From an uncultured Oscillospiraceae bacterium (GTDB taxonomy: Bacteria; Bacillota; Clostridia; Oscillospirales; Oscillospiraceae): a DNA stretch of 37,483 nt. Below are positions 7,325 through 14,944 of this stretch, in pieces. The position numbers and the translations under genes were made by a program. The stretch spans positions 1 to 37,483 of the forward strand of contig CAMVMU010000013.1 in assembly GCA_947168655.1 (NCBI GenBank), read 5' to 3'. The notes below the pieces were generated by a model. The model was given only the letters and a program-made list of their open reading frames with translations. It was not told where the DNA came from and did not search any database. Each line of letters opens with the position of its first letter. The first letter of the stretch is position 1.

Positions 7325-8755
7325 ATGAAAAAGACTTTGCAGGACATTCTTCAGCTGTGCAAGGAAAAAGAGATCCGCATCGTTGACTTCAAGATGACGG
7401 ATATCGACGGCCGCTGGCGCCACCTGAGCATCCCTGTGGGACGGCTGAACGAGGACACCATGACCTACGGCGTGGGCTTCGACGGTTCCAACTACGGCTA
7501 CGCCCCCGTGGAGAGCAGCGATATGGTATTCGTGCCCGATCTGGACAGCGCCACCGTGGACCAGTTTGCCGCCATCCCCACCCTGAGCATGATCGGCGAC
7601 GTCATGGTCATCGACCGGCCCCAGAACCGCCCCTTTGACCAGTATCCCCGCAACGTGGCTCGCCGCGCCGTGGAGTATCTGAAGGAGACGGGCATCGCCG
7701 ACACCATGGTGGTTGGCCCGGAGTACGAGTTCTATGTATTCGACGGTGTGCAGTATGAGAACCGCCCCGAGTCCGCCGGCTATCACATCGACTGTGTGCA
7801 GGCCGAGTGGAACGGCGGCAACCCTGCCAACAACAGCGGCTATCAGGTCCGCCACCACGCCGGCTATCACACCAGCCTGCCCCTGGACGTGACCAACGAC
7901 CTGCGCAGCCAGATCACCCTGGATCTGGAGGATTGGGGTGTCAAGGTCAAGTACCACCACCACGAGGTGGGCGGATGCGGCCAGCTGGAGGTAGAGGTGG
8001 AGCTGGGCGAGATGGTCGCTCTGGCCGACGCCACTATGGCTGCCAAGTACGTCATCAAGAACGACGCCGTGGCCTTCGGCAAGACCGCCACTTTCATGCC
8101 CAAGCCCGTGGCCGGTGAGGCCGGCAGCGGCATGCACGTCCATATGCTGCTGTTCAAGGACGGTAAGCCCATTTTCTACGATGAGAACGGCTACGCCCAG
8201 CTCAGCGACACTGCCATGCACTTTATCGGTGGCCTGCTGACCCACGCCGCCTCCCTGTGCGCCATCACCAACCCCTCCACCAACTCCTACAAGCGCCTGG
8301 TGCCCGGTTTTGAGGCCCCTGTGACCATTGGCTATGCCATGGCCAACCGCTCCGCCGTGGTGCGCATCCCTGCCTACGCCAAGTCCCCCGCCAACAAGCG
8401 CTTTGAGCTGCGCAACCCCGACGCCACCTGCAACCCCTACTACGCCTATGCCGCCATCCTCATGGCCGGTCTGGACGGCGTGAAGAAGGGCATCGATCCC
8501 CACGCCAACGGCTGGGGCCCCTTCGACTGCAACCTGTTTGACCTGCCCGAGGAGGAGAAGGCCAAGCTGGGCGGTCTGCCCACCTCCCTTCAGGAGGCCG
8601 CCGACGCCCTGGAGAAGGACCACGACTACCTCACTGAGGGCGGCGTGTTCCCCCAGCGCCTTATCGACCTCATCGTGGAGCGCGACCGCGCCGCCGCCGA
8701 GAAGATCGCCCGTCTGCCCCATCCCGAGGAGTTCGCCCAGTACTACGACGTGTAA
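7325..8755 (+). CDS. glnA: Glutamine synthetase, type I
   Basis: 476 residues. It makes glutamine from glutamate, ammonia and ATP in the cytoplasm, the main ammonia-assimilation step. In order it shows the beta-grasp N-domain (VDFKMTDIDGRWRH), the GPEYEFYVF metal-ligand strand, KYHHHEVGGCGQLEVEVEL, FGKTATFMPKP, GSGMHVH, NPSTNSYKRLVPGFEAP and NRSAVVRIP, all core active-site motifs. Length and layout resemble the longer (beta-like) GSI enzymes. At the position of the adenylylated tyrosine (KNLYDLPPEE in enterobacteria) it has NLFDLPEEE with Phe405, so control by adenylylation is unlikely. gaggag precedes the ATG. It appears monocistronic, with a terminator 36 bases downstream. Confidence 0.97.
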   Translation: MKKTLQDILQLCKEKEIRIVDFKMTDIDGRWRHLSIPVGRLNEDTMTYGVGFDGSNYGYAPVESSDMVFVPDLDSATVDQFAAIPTLSMIGDVMVIDRPQNRPFDQYPRNVARRAVEYLKETGIADTMVVGPEYEFYVFDGVQYENRPESAGYHIDCVQAEWNGGNPANNSGYQVRHHAGYHTSLPLDVTNDLRSQITLDLEDWGVKVKYHHHEVGGCGQLEVEVELGEMVALADATMAAKYVIKNDAVAFGKTATFMPKPVAGEAGSGMHVHMLLFKDGKPIFYDENGYAQLSDTAMHFIGGLLTHAASLCAITNPSTNSYKRLVPGFEAPVTIGYAMANRSAVVRIPAYAKSPANKRFELRNPDATCNPYYAYAAILMAGLDGVKKGIDPHANGWGPFDCNLFDLPEEEKAKLGGLPTSLQEAADALEKDHDYLTEGGVFPQRLIDLIVERDRAAAEKIARLPHPEEFAQYYDV

Positions 8756-8790
8756 GGGAAGAGCACTTAACAGGTTTTGAATTAAAAAGA

Positions 8791-8820
8791 AAATGCCGCC
8801 CCACTGGGGCGGCATTTTTA
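8791..8820. terminator. Terminator between glnA and the RNA methyltransferase gene
   Basis: A perfect 12-bp stem (8791-8802 with 8806-8817) with a 3-base loop, then Ts on the plus side and an A-rich stretch to the left. It can stop transcription from both convergent genes. Confidence 0.85.
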
Positions 8821-8830
8821 CATTGGGGGT

Positions 8831-8867
8831 TACGGATTGCCACGTCGCTGCGCTCCCTGCAATGACA
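8831..8867. repeat. REP-like dispersed repeat, copy 1
   Basis: The pattern tacggattgc...cgctgcgct...tgcaatgaca is shared with copies at 23654-23692 and 25493-25529. The ends (ggattgc and gcaatgaca) are imperfect inverted repeats. The element lies between convergent genes, directly before the stop of the methyltransferase gene. Confidence 0.6.
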
Positions 8868-8869
8868 GA

Positions 8870-9697
8870 TTATCGTCTCCCCAGTTCCCAAAACGCCACG
8901 GCGCTGGCGGCGGCCACGTTGAGGGAGTCCACCCCGTGGGACATGGGAATGCGGACGGTGTAGTCGCAGTCGGCGATGGTAGTGTCGGTGAGACCGTCGC
9001 CCTCACTGCCCAGCACGATGGCCAGCTTGTCCACGGAGCGAAGGCGGAGGTCGTCAATGGGGAGGGAGTCATCCCGCAGCGCCATGGCGGCGGTGGCAAA
9101 GCCCATGGAGCGAAGACGCTCCATGCCGGGGTGGGGCCAGTCGTGGCACTCCTCGCCCAGAAAGGTCCAGGGGATCTGAAATACGGTACCCATGCTGACC
9201 CGCACGGACCGGCGGTACAGGGGATCGCAGCAGGAGGGGGTCAGCAGAACGGCGTCCATGTTCAGGGCGGCAGCGCTGCGGAAAATGGCCCCGATGTTGG
9301 TGGGATTCATCACGTTTTCCAGCACGGCGATGCGCCTCGCCCGGTTGCAGATCGACTCCACCCCGGGCAGAGGGCGGCGGCGCATGGCGCACAGCACACC
9401 CCGGGTCAGCGGGAATCCGGTGAGCTGGGTAAGCACCGGCAGCTCGGCGGTGTAAAGGGGAATATCCTGACACCTTTGTACCACCTCTCGTGCGGCGCCT
9501 TCGATGTGGCGGTGCTCCATCAGCAGGGAGACTGGCTCCCAGCCGCCGTCCAGTGCACGGAGAATGACATTGGGGCTCTCAGCAATGAACAGGGGAGTGG
9601 CATGCTCGTCACGTCCCTGCAGCTGACGCTCCGTCAGCCTGGCGTAAACGTCCAGCTCCGGGGCGTTAAAATCGGTGATTTCGATGATATGGGCCAT
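8870..9697 (-). CDS. SpoU/TrmH-family RNA 2'-O-methyltransferase
   Basis: 275 residues. The C-terminal half has the three SPOUT/TrmH motifs in order: NPTNIGAIFRSA (about 130-141), VLGSEGDGL (about 233-241) and IPMSHGVDSLNVAAASAVA (about 253-271), which form the knotted SAM-binding site. The N-terminal about 110 residues (ESPNVILRALDGGWEPVSLL) match the substrate-binding extension seen in several family members. It would methylate ribose 2'-OH in tRNA or rRNA using S-adenosylmethionine; the target nucleotide cannot be deduced. An aggagg site precedes the ATG. It is apparently monocistronic, driven by the promoter at 9728-9756. Confidence 0.92.
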   Translation of the reverse strand: MAHIIEITDFNAPELDVYARLTERQLQGRDEHATPLFIAESPNVILRALDGGWEPVSLLMEHRHIEGAAREVVQRCQDIPLYTAELPVLTQLTGFPLTRGVLCAMRRRPLPGVESICNRARRIAVLENVMNPTNIGAIFRSAAALNMDAVLLTPSCCDPLYRRSVRVSMGTVFQIPWTFLGEECHDWPHPGMERLRSMGFATAAMALRDDSLPIDDLRLRSVDKLAIVLGSEGDGLTDTTIADCDYTVRIPMSHGVDSLNVAAASAVAFWELGRR

Positions 9698-9727
9698 GCG
9701 TGGTCCTCCTTTACCGGGGATGGCTTC

Positions 9728-9756
9728 ATTTTACAGGCATAAGCGGGGAATGGCAA
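9728..9756 (-). promoter_or_regulatory. Sigma-A-type promoter of the RNA methyltransferase gene
   Basis: On the minus strand: TTGCCA (9756-9751), a 17-base spacer and TAAAAT (9733-9728), about 30 bases before the ATG at 9697. Confidence 0.6.
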
Positions 9757-9832
9757 GGGAAATTATTTGCCCCGGGGGATGGAAATGGGCGGCGGGAGGG
9801 GGTATAATGGAAATTAAACGAGGTGGAAAGAA

Positions 9833-10660
9833 ATGCGATTGAACAGCGAGATAAGACACATCGAGACGATGGCAGGCCTCATGAAGCTCATCATTCTGCG
9901 TCCGGAGGGTGTAACGCATCTGGTGCCCGGGATGCTGTGGATCCACGGCGGCGGCTATATCAGCGGCATGGCGGAGATGGTGTATGTCTCCCGGGGAGCC
10001 GACGTTGCCAGGCGTTACGGTGCGGTGGTGGTGTCGCCGGAGTATCGGCTGGCCACGAAAGCCCCCTATCCGGCTGCCTTGGAGGATTGCTACGCAGCAC
10101 TGGTATATCTGAAGAACCACGCCGCCGAGCTGGGCATCCGCTCCGACCAGATCATGGTGGGCGGCGAGAGCGCCGGCGGCGGTCTGGCCGCTGCAGTGTG
10201 TATGGCTGCCCGTGACCGTGAAGAGGTCAATGTCTGCTATCAGATGCCGCTGTATCCCATGCTGGACTGCCGAGACACGGAGTCCTCCCGCAACAACCAC
10301 GGCCTGACTTGGAACACTGAGCGCAATCACCACGGCTGGAAGACCTACCTGGGGCCTCTGTACGGATCCAACGATGTGCCGCCCTATGCTTCTCCGTCGA
10401 GGCAGAGGGATTACACAAAGCTTCCGCCCTGCTATACCTTTATCTGTAAAGGAGAACCGTTTTACAGCGAAACGATGACATATGTCCATGATCTGCAGCA
10501 GGCGGGGGTGGAGGCGACGGTGGATGTGTTCCCTGGGGACGTCCATGCCTTTGACATGTTCCTGGCCTGGACGGAGCAGGGCCGCCGGGCCCGCGCCTCA
10601 TTCCGACGGCACTATCAATACGCCGCGGCGCACTATTTTGCGCCGCAGAAGGAGGAGTGA
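9833..10660 (+). CDS. Alpha/beta hydrolase (HSL-type esterase/lipase)
   Basis: 275 residues, no signal peptide. The oxyanion-hole motif is WIHGGGYISG (about 41-50), the nucleophile elbow is GGESAGGG (Ser in GESAG, about residue 107), and the last conserved histidine is in DVHAFDMF near residue 240; an acid residue (Asp) is expected about 30 residues before it. These are marks of the hormone-sensitive-lipase/esterase family acting on short acyl esters. The gene has gaggtgg before the ATG and a TATAAT at 9803-9808 without a clear -35. It stops 1 base before the ATG of the next gene, so these two are co-translated. The natural substrate is unknown. Confidence 0.9.
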   Translation: MRLNSEIRHIETMAGLMKLIILRPEGVTHLVPGMLWIHGGGYISGMAEMVYVSRGADVARRYGAVVVSPEYRLATKAPYPAALEDCYAALVYLKNHAAELGIRSDQIMVGGESAGGGLAAAVCMAARDREEVNVCYQMPLYPMLDCRDTESSRNNHGLTWNTERNHHGWKTYLGPLYGSNDVPPYASPSRQRDYTKLPPCYTFICKGEPFYSETMTYVHDLQQAGVEATVDVFPGDVHAFDMFLAWTEQGRRARASFRRHYQYAAAHYFAPQKEE

Positions 10661-10661
10661 C

Positions 10662-11207
10662 ATGAACATTGATCCTGTGCGGTACAGCGGCCGCCCCGCC
10701 GAGCGACGGGAGCCTTGTGAGGAGGCCATCTATGACAAACTGGAGGAGCTGGCCATCCCCTTTGATCGTGTGGATCACGATTATGCCGACACCATGGAGG
10801 ACTGTCTGCTGATTGAATCCACACTGGGTGGCAAGATTTGCAAGAACCTGTTCCTGTGCAATCGCCAGCAGACGGCCTTTTACCTGCTGATGATGCCGGG
10901 GGGAAAGCCCTTCAAGACCAAATATCTGTCTGCCCAACTGGGGTGCGCCCGGCTGTCTTTTGCCGACGCCGAGCATATGGCACGGTATCTTAACACGATT
11001 CCCGGCTCCGTGTCGGCGCTGGAACTGCTCTTCGATACGGAGAATGCCGTGCAACTGGTCATAGACCGGGAGTTGCTGGCTGATGACACCTTCTCCGGCC
11101 ATCCGGGACGTTCCACCTCCACGCTCCGTATGAGCCGTGAGGATCTGCTGCGGTATGTGAAAGCGGTGGGGCATCCTCCGGTGTTTATCGACCTGCCTAA
11201 GGAATGA
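10662..11207 (+). CDS. ProX-like prolyl-tRNA editing protein (YbaK family)
   Basis: 181 residues from the ATG at 10662, preceded by ggaggag inside the end of the esterase gene. The YbaK/EbsC fold is shown by GGKICKNLFLCN (with the conserved Lys), YLLMMPGGKPFKTK, PGSVSALELLFDTENAVQLVIDREL and the C-terminal GHPGRSTSTLRMSREDLL. This pattern belongs to the stand-alone prolyl-tRNA synthetase-associated editing domains (ProX/PrdX), which deacylate mischarged tRNA-Pro. It acts in trans in the cytoplasm. The neighbouring esterase and methyltransferase do not share an obvious pathway with it. Family confidence is high; the specific misacylated substrate is inferred. Confidence 0.92.
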   Translation: MNIDPVRYSGRPAERREPCEEAIYDKLEELAIPFDRVDHDYADTMEDCLLIESTLGGKICKNLFLCNRQQTAFYLLMMPGGKPFKTKYLSAQLGCARLSFADAEHMARYLNTIPGSVSALELLFDTENAVQLVIDRELLADDTFSGHPGRSTSTLRMSREDLLRYVKAVGHPPVFIDLPKE

Positions 11208-11217
11208 GACGGAAACT

Positions 11218-11973
11218 ATGAACTACCAGGACATCAACGCCCAAACCATCGATAGATGGGTACGGGAGGGATGGGAGTGGGGGCGTCCCATCACCCACCA
11301 GCAGTATGAGCAGGCGCTGGATGGAAAGTGGGACGTATATCTGACACCCACGAAGCCTGTGCCGCATGAGTGGCTTGGCGACTTGCGGGGCAAGAAGATC
11401 CTTGGCCTTGCCAGCGGCGGAGGACAGCAGATGCCCATCTTTGCCGCTCTGGGTGCCGACTGCACGGTGCTGGACTACTCTGTGCTGCAGCTGGAAACTG
11501 AGCGCATGGTGGCAGAGCGTGAGGGCTATGACATCCGGATTATCCGCGCAGACATGACGAAACCTTTGCCCTTTGAGGACGAAGAGTTTGACCTCATCTT
11601 CCACCCGGTCTCCAACTGCTACGCGGAGGAGGTGCTGCCTATTTGGAGGGAGTGCCGGCGTGTGCTGAAGTACGGCGGCTGTCTACTGGCGGGCACGGAC
11701 CACTACGTCAACTACATAGTAGACGAGGAGGAGAGGCTGATCATCAACGAGCTGCCTTTCAACCCCCTGAAGAATCCGGGTCAGATGGCCCAACTCCAGG
11801 CGGATGACAGCGGCGTTCAATTTTCCCATTCGCTGACCGAACAGATCGGCGGACAGCTGGAAGCGGGATTCACCCTGCTTGCTCTTTATGAGGATACCAA
11901 CGGCCAGGGCCGCCTTCACCAGCTGCATATCCCCACATTTCTGGCCATGTACTCCCAGAAGCGCCGGGACTGA
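11218..11973 (+). CDS. Class I SAM-dependent methyltransferase
   Basis: 251 residues. Motif I is KILGLASGGGQQMPIFAALGA (about 59-79) followed by the acidic end of strand 2 (VLDYS), then IIRADMTKPLPF and FDLIFHPVSNCY at the typical spacing of a Rossmann-fold methyltransferase. LPIWRECRRVLKYGGCLLAG is the usual post-motif strand. It would methylate a small molecule or RNA/protein; the substrate is unknown. It starts 11 bases after the ProX-like gene, so the three genes 9833-11973 probably form one operon. A bidirectional terminator follows at 11994-12023. Confidence 0.9.
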   Translation: MNYQDINAQTIDRWVREGWEWGRPITHQQYEQALDGKWDVYLTPTKPVPHEWLGDLRGKKILGLASGGGQQMPIFAALGADCTVLDYSVLQLETERMVAEREGYDIRIIRADMTKPLPFEDEEFDLIFHPVSNCYAEEVLPIWRECRRVLKYGGCLLAGTDHYVNYIVDEEERLIINELPFNPLKNPGQMAQLQADDSGVQFSHSLTEQIGGQLEAGFTLLALYEDTNGQGRLHQLHIPTFLAMYSQKRRD

Positions 11974-11993
11974 TCAAGGACAGGGCAACAGAA

Positions 11994-12023
11994 AAACAGC
12001 CGTCCCAAACGGGACGGCTGTTT
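11994..12023. terminator. Bidirectional intrinsic terminator
   Basis: A perfect 13-bp stem (11994-12006 with 12011-12023) with an AAAC loop, with an A-run before and a T-containing end after. It lies between two convergent genes. Confidence 0.8.
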
Positions 12024-12037
12024 GCTGTTCGTGTTGC

Positions 12038-12916
12038 TTATCTGCCAATCAGGCGGGCGGCGAAGGTGTAATGAGAGGCGAAGGTACTCTCGGACAGGGA
12101 GCGGATAGATACACCGTAGATAGAGCCGGCGTGGATAAACTGGCCGTTGCCCAGATAGATGCCCACGTGGCCGGTGCTGGTGCCGTCGAAATTGAAGAAC
12201 ACCAGGTCGCCGGGACGGCGCTCACTGTCGCTGACACGCCGGCACATATGGTACTGCGCGGTGGCGGAGTGGGGCAGGGAGTAGCCAAAGCGGCCAAACA
12301 CCTGCATGGTGAACCCGGAGCAGTCGATGCCGCGATAGCTGGTGCCGCCGAATACATAGGGGGTGCCCAGATAGGTGTATGCGAAAGCGATCAAATCATC
12401 GATCACCATACTGGTTGCTGCGGTGTTTTCGTAGTCGGCATAGCAGACGGGGAGACAATCCTCGGCCTTCAGATAGCCGGTGTTGTTATCCATGGACACT
12501 CGATACCAGCCGTTAGCCGTGTCCAGCAGGCGGGCGACCTTGCCGTGTGTAATGGTTCGAATCTGTCCTGCCTCGTCATCCATGGACTCATATAAGACAG
12601 CGCTGGAGGGAATGACCATTGCGCCGCCGTACCGCTCCACAAGCACAGACTTGGCAGCGGCGGCAGCCACAGCCGTGTTGCGGGCCTGCTTGCACACAAG
12701 CTCCAGATCCTTGCTGAGCTGCTGAACGCTGTCAGCCGGCTGGACCTGTTCGGAGTCGGAATCCGAGAAGGTCTCATCGGACACCTGCGGCATTTCGATG
12801 TCGATGTCTTCCAGAGAGATGCGGCGCGAATCAACGGGCTCGGCTGCGGGGATGGTGATCACGCTGGAGAAGACCATACAGATGGATAGAATTAAGGTCA
12901 ATAATTTACGTGACAT
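12038..12916 (-). CDS. Secreted NlpC/P60 (C40) peptidoglycan hydrolase with SH3-like domain
   Basis: 292 residues. The N-terminus MSRKLLTLILSICMVFSS...AAEPVD is a signal peptide. After an acidic linker, residues about 95-155 form a bacterial SH3-like domain (VIPSSAVLYESMDDEAGQI, NGWYRVSMDNNTGYLKAEDC). The C-terminal catalytic domain (about 170-292) has GIDCSGFTMQVF with catalytic Cys199, GDLVFFNF and GHVGIYLGNGQFIHA with His250, as in C40 endopeptidases. It would cut stem-peptide bonds in the cell wall. ggaagaacc precedes the ATG. It is alone, divergent from the tRNA and convergent with the methyltransferase gene. Confidence 0.95.
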   Translation of the reverse strand: MSRKLLTLILSICMVFSSVITIPAAEPVDSRRISLEDIDIEMPQVSDETFSDSDSEQVQPADSVQQLSKDLELVCKQARNTAVAAAAAKSVLVERYGGAMVIPSSAVLYESMDDEAGQIRTITHGKVARLLDTANGWYRVSMDNNTGYLKAEDCLPVCYADYENTAATSMVIDDLIAFAYTYLGTPYVFGGTSYRGIDCSGFTMQVFGRFGYSLPHSATAQYHMCRRVSDSERRPGDLVFFNFDGTSTGHVGIYLGNGQFIHAGSIYGVSIRSLSESTFASHYTFAARLIGR

Positions 12917-13111
12917 GGGTCGCGGTTCTTCCTTTCAAGGGGGATTCATAAAATCTGTTAAGAAGTATAACACAAGTTTTTCAAAAAAGCTACATAAAAA
13001 TTACAAAATAATAACAAAATTTTCGGAAGAGTTAAAAAGGGTTGTTTCTGATGGTAAAATGAGGCGAAATCCGTTGCATCTCAATATCTGACACGGTTTT
13101 TGAAAAAAAGC

Positions 13112-13140
13112 TTGACAATACGTTCTGAGATGGTTATAAT
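13112..13140 (+). promoter_or_regulatory. Promoter of tRNA-Leu(CAG)
   Basis: Consensus TTGACA (13112-13117), a 17-base spacer and TATAAT (13135-13140), 21 bases before the tRNA. Confidence 0.85.
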
Positions 13141-13160
13141 ACAATCCGTTGAACACAAAT

Positions 13161-13248
13161 GCGCGAGTGGTGGAATTGGCAGACTCGCTAGATTCAGGTT
13201 CTAGTGTGCATTACGCACGTGCGGGTTCAAGTCCCGCCTCGCGCACCA
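13161..13248 (+). tRNA. tRNA-Leu(CAG), copy 1
   Basis: A full class II cloverleaf: acceptor GCGCGAG/CTCGCGC, anticodon stem CTAGA/TCTAG with loop TTCAGGT (CAG at 13195-13197), a long variable arm GTGC...GCAC, T-loop GTTCAAGTC and encoded CCA. It is almost identical to the tRNA at 27041. Confidence 0.97.
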
Positions 13249-13251
13249 TCA

Positions 13252-13291
13252 AAGAAACCTCTTTTGTCTACCGGGGCAAGAGAGGTTTCTT
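13252..13291 (+). terminator. Terminator after tRNA-Leu copy 1
   Basis: A 15-bp stem (13252-13266 with 13277-13291, one G/T pair) and a 10-base loop, followed by the T-rich tgttgtttca. Confidence 0.65.
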
Positions 13292-13313
13292 GTTGTTTCA
13301 TATACATACTTGC

Positions 13314-13342
13314 TTGATAACGAGGCAAAAAAACAGTATAAT
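13314..13342 (+). promoter_or_regulatory. Promoter of the orphan gene at 13379
   Basis: TTGATA (13314-13319), a 17-base spacer and TATAAT (13337-13342), 36 bases before the ATG. Confidence 0.65.
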
Positions 13343-13378
13343 ATTTGCAGATCGTTGTGCCGGAAGGAGAAATACGAT

Positions 13379-13813
13379 ATGGGGATTCTAATAAGGAATA
13401 CATCGAATTACTCTGCGGGCGAAATCTTTTATTACATAAGTAAAAAACGGATGTTTGGCTGCGTAATCCTGTTTCAACAGCAGGATTATTATTTGATTGC
13501 TCTTTCAGAAGAGATTACGAAAACAACGAAGGATATTTGCTGCGATGATGTTCTCCAATCGGCCCTTTATACACTTGCATGGTATTCTGATGTTGAGATG
13601 CTGCTGCCTCACAGACTGCACCGACTCGGAACAATACCCCTTACCGCAGATTATACGAATCGTGCAGGATTGTTGATTGATGATCAAGGAATAATCATGA
13701 AGAATGTTGGGCAAAGCGGAACGTGGACACATACATACCGTTCCTTCGCTCTCCGTGATGTAAAAGTAAAGAATGTTCTGGACACGAAATATGTACCGAA
13801 AACGATACGGTAA
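13379..13813 (+). CDS. Hypothetical AT-rich orphan protein
   Basis: 144 residues from the ATG at 13379, preceded by ggaaggagaaa. Not recognised. It is a soluble alpha/beta protein without a signal peptide: GILIRNTSNYSAGEIFYYISKKRMFGCVILFQQQDYYLIALS at the start and GLLIDDQGIIMKNVGQSGTWTHTYRSFALRDVKVKNVL near the end. Codon use is clearly more AT-rich than in neighbouring genes, which together with its place after a tRNA suggests horizontal acquisition. It has its own promoter and is followed by a pair of 17-base direct repeats and a long hairpin terminator. Confidence 0.7.
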   Translation: MGILIRNTSNYSAGEIFYYISKKRMFGCVILFQQQDYYLIALSEEITKTTKDICCDDVLQSALYTLAWYSDVEMLLPHRLHRLGTIPLTADYTNRAGLLIDDQGIIMKNVGQSGTWTHTYRSFALRDVKVKNVLDTKYVPKTIR

Positions 13814-13820
13814 AAAATGT

Positions 13821-13867
13821 CTTTTACGCGCTCTTTCTATGGTTTCGTACCTTTTAGGCGCTCTTTC
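13821..13867 (+). repeat. Pair of 17-base direct repeats
   Basis: cttttacgcgctctttc (13821-13837) recurs as cttttaggcgctctttc (13851-13867), one mismatch, 30 bases apart, between the orphan gene and the hairpin terminator. It may be a duplication scar or a binding site; nothing else supports either. Confidence 0.5.
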
Positions 13868-13868
13868 A

Positions 13869-13921
13869 CAAAAAAGATCCCGAAAACGGCTTTTAAAAAG
13901 CCGTTTTCGGGATCTTTTTTG
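13869..13921. terminator. Long hairpin terminator, copy A (repeated at 27128)
   Basis: A 24-bp perfect inverted repeat (13871-13894 with 13896-13919) containing GATCCCGAAAACGGC, with an A-run on the left and a T-run on the right, so it can work in both directions for the orphan gene and the PHP gene. A near-identical hairpin follows the second tRNA-Leu(CAG) at 27128-27180. Confidence 0.8.
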
Positions 13922-13996
13922 CTATGAAAGGATAGCATCCCTCAGAAAAAGAGCTGGGTGGAAAAAACTGAATCATACAACAGACGCTTCAGCCGT

Positions 13997-14944
13997 TTAA
14001 CGATGCTGTATTTCTGTTTCAGCATCGTCCTTACAGCTTTTATGAGTCCTCGGTGATGAACCGTTTGTCACGTCTGACAGAAATCTGAGCAGCTCCTCCG
14101 GGGGCACTGTTACGCGGTCAAGACCGGTATCGCCCAGCTGCACCAGTTTGTTTGCGCCGTGGTAGTCGCTTCCTGCAGTCACATACAGGTCATATCGCCT
14201 GGCAAAAGAGAGGATCTCCCGGCACAGCTTGTCGGTAAAGCCGGAATAAAAGCCCTCCAGCCCCTTCAGCCCATATTCCATCAGCCGGCGGATACGCCGA
14301 TCCATCTCATCTCCCAGGATCAGCTGGTCGCCGCTTCCGTAGGACGGGTGTGCCAGCACCGGGATGCCGCCGGCGCCCAGGATCCCCTGGATGGCCTCCT
14401 CCGGACGGATATATTCATTGCGGAAGGGGAGACGGTCAATGTATCGCTTGATGGCCTCATCCCTTGTTGCCGCGTAGCCATACTTTACCATGAGATTTCC
14501 CATATGGGGCTTTCCGGGGTTGTCCAGTGCCAGCAGAGTGGACAGCTCTTCTTCGGGGAACAGGAAGCCGAACTGGGATGCCAGGAGGTCGAGCCGGGTG
14601 GTGACCTTTTTCATGCGAAGCTGATGCCCGTGTTCCACTACACCCTGGATTGCAACCCCATCCGGGTCATAACCGTAGCCGAGGATGTGGTACTTGCCCT
14701 CCTCGTCCTTGCAGGAAAACTCCACGCCGGGGAGAAAGCACGGGTCGCCGTCTCCCAGGAGCGATGGAATGATCCGGCTGCTCTTGATGGCGTCGTGATC
14801 CGTTACGGAAAAGAGTCCGATCCCGGCCTGTTTCACACGGATCAAGATTTCCTCCGGCGAATCTGTGCCGTCGGAGATCGTCGTGTGCATATGCAGATCA
14901 ATTTTTCCAAAGTCTTTCATCACGTACTCGGCTGCGCTCCTCAC
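13997..14944 (-). CDS. PHP-domain metal-dependent phosphoesterase
   Basis: 315 residues. The PHP fold is shown by DLHMHTTISDGTDSPEE (motif I HMHT), SVTDHDAI (motif II), PGVEFSC (motif III), LAHPSYG and AGSDYHG near residue 275, supplying the His/Asp/Glu ligands for two to three metals. This matches the YciV/TrpH-type group, whose studied members hydrolyse nucleotide phosphates or short RNA ends. The substrate here is open. The GTG start at 14944 overlaps the stop of the upstream fusion gene by 4 bases (GTGA), implying translational coupling; an internal ATG eight codons later (14920) is the alternative. It is the last gene of the STAS/phosphatase operon and may share its role. Confidence 0.9.
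   Translation of the reverse strand: MRSAAEYVMKDFGKIDLHMHTTISDGTDSPEEILIRVKQAGIGLFSVTDHDAIKSSRIIPSLLGDGDPCFLPGVEFSCKDEEGKYHILGYGYDPDGVAIQGVVEHGHQLRMKKVTTRLDLLASQFGFLFPEEELSTLLALDNPGKPHMGNLMVKYGYAATRDEAIKRYIDRLPFRNEYIRPEEAIQGILGAGGIPVLAHPSYGSGDQLILGDEMDRRIRRLMEYGLKGLEGFYSGFTDKLCREILSFARRYDLYVTAGSDYHGANKLVQLGDTGLDRVTVPPEELLRFLSDVTNGSSPRTHKSCKDDAETEIQHR

Noticed and set aside
7280..8815. A 511-residue open frame antisense to glnA.
   Set aside because: Shadow of a GC-rich highly biased gene; no recognisable protein features.
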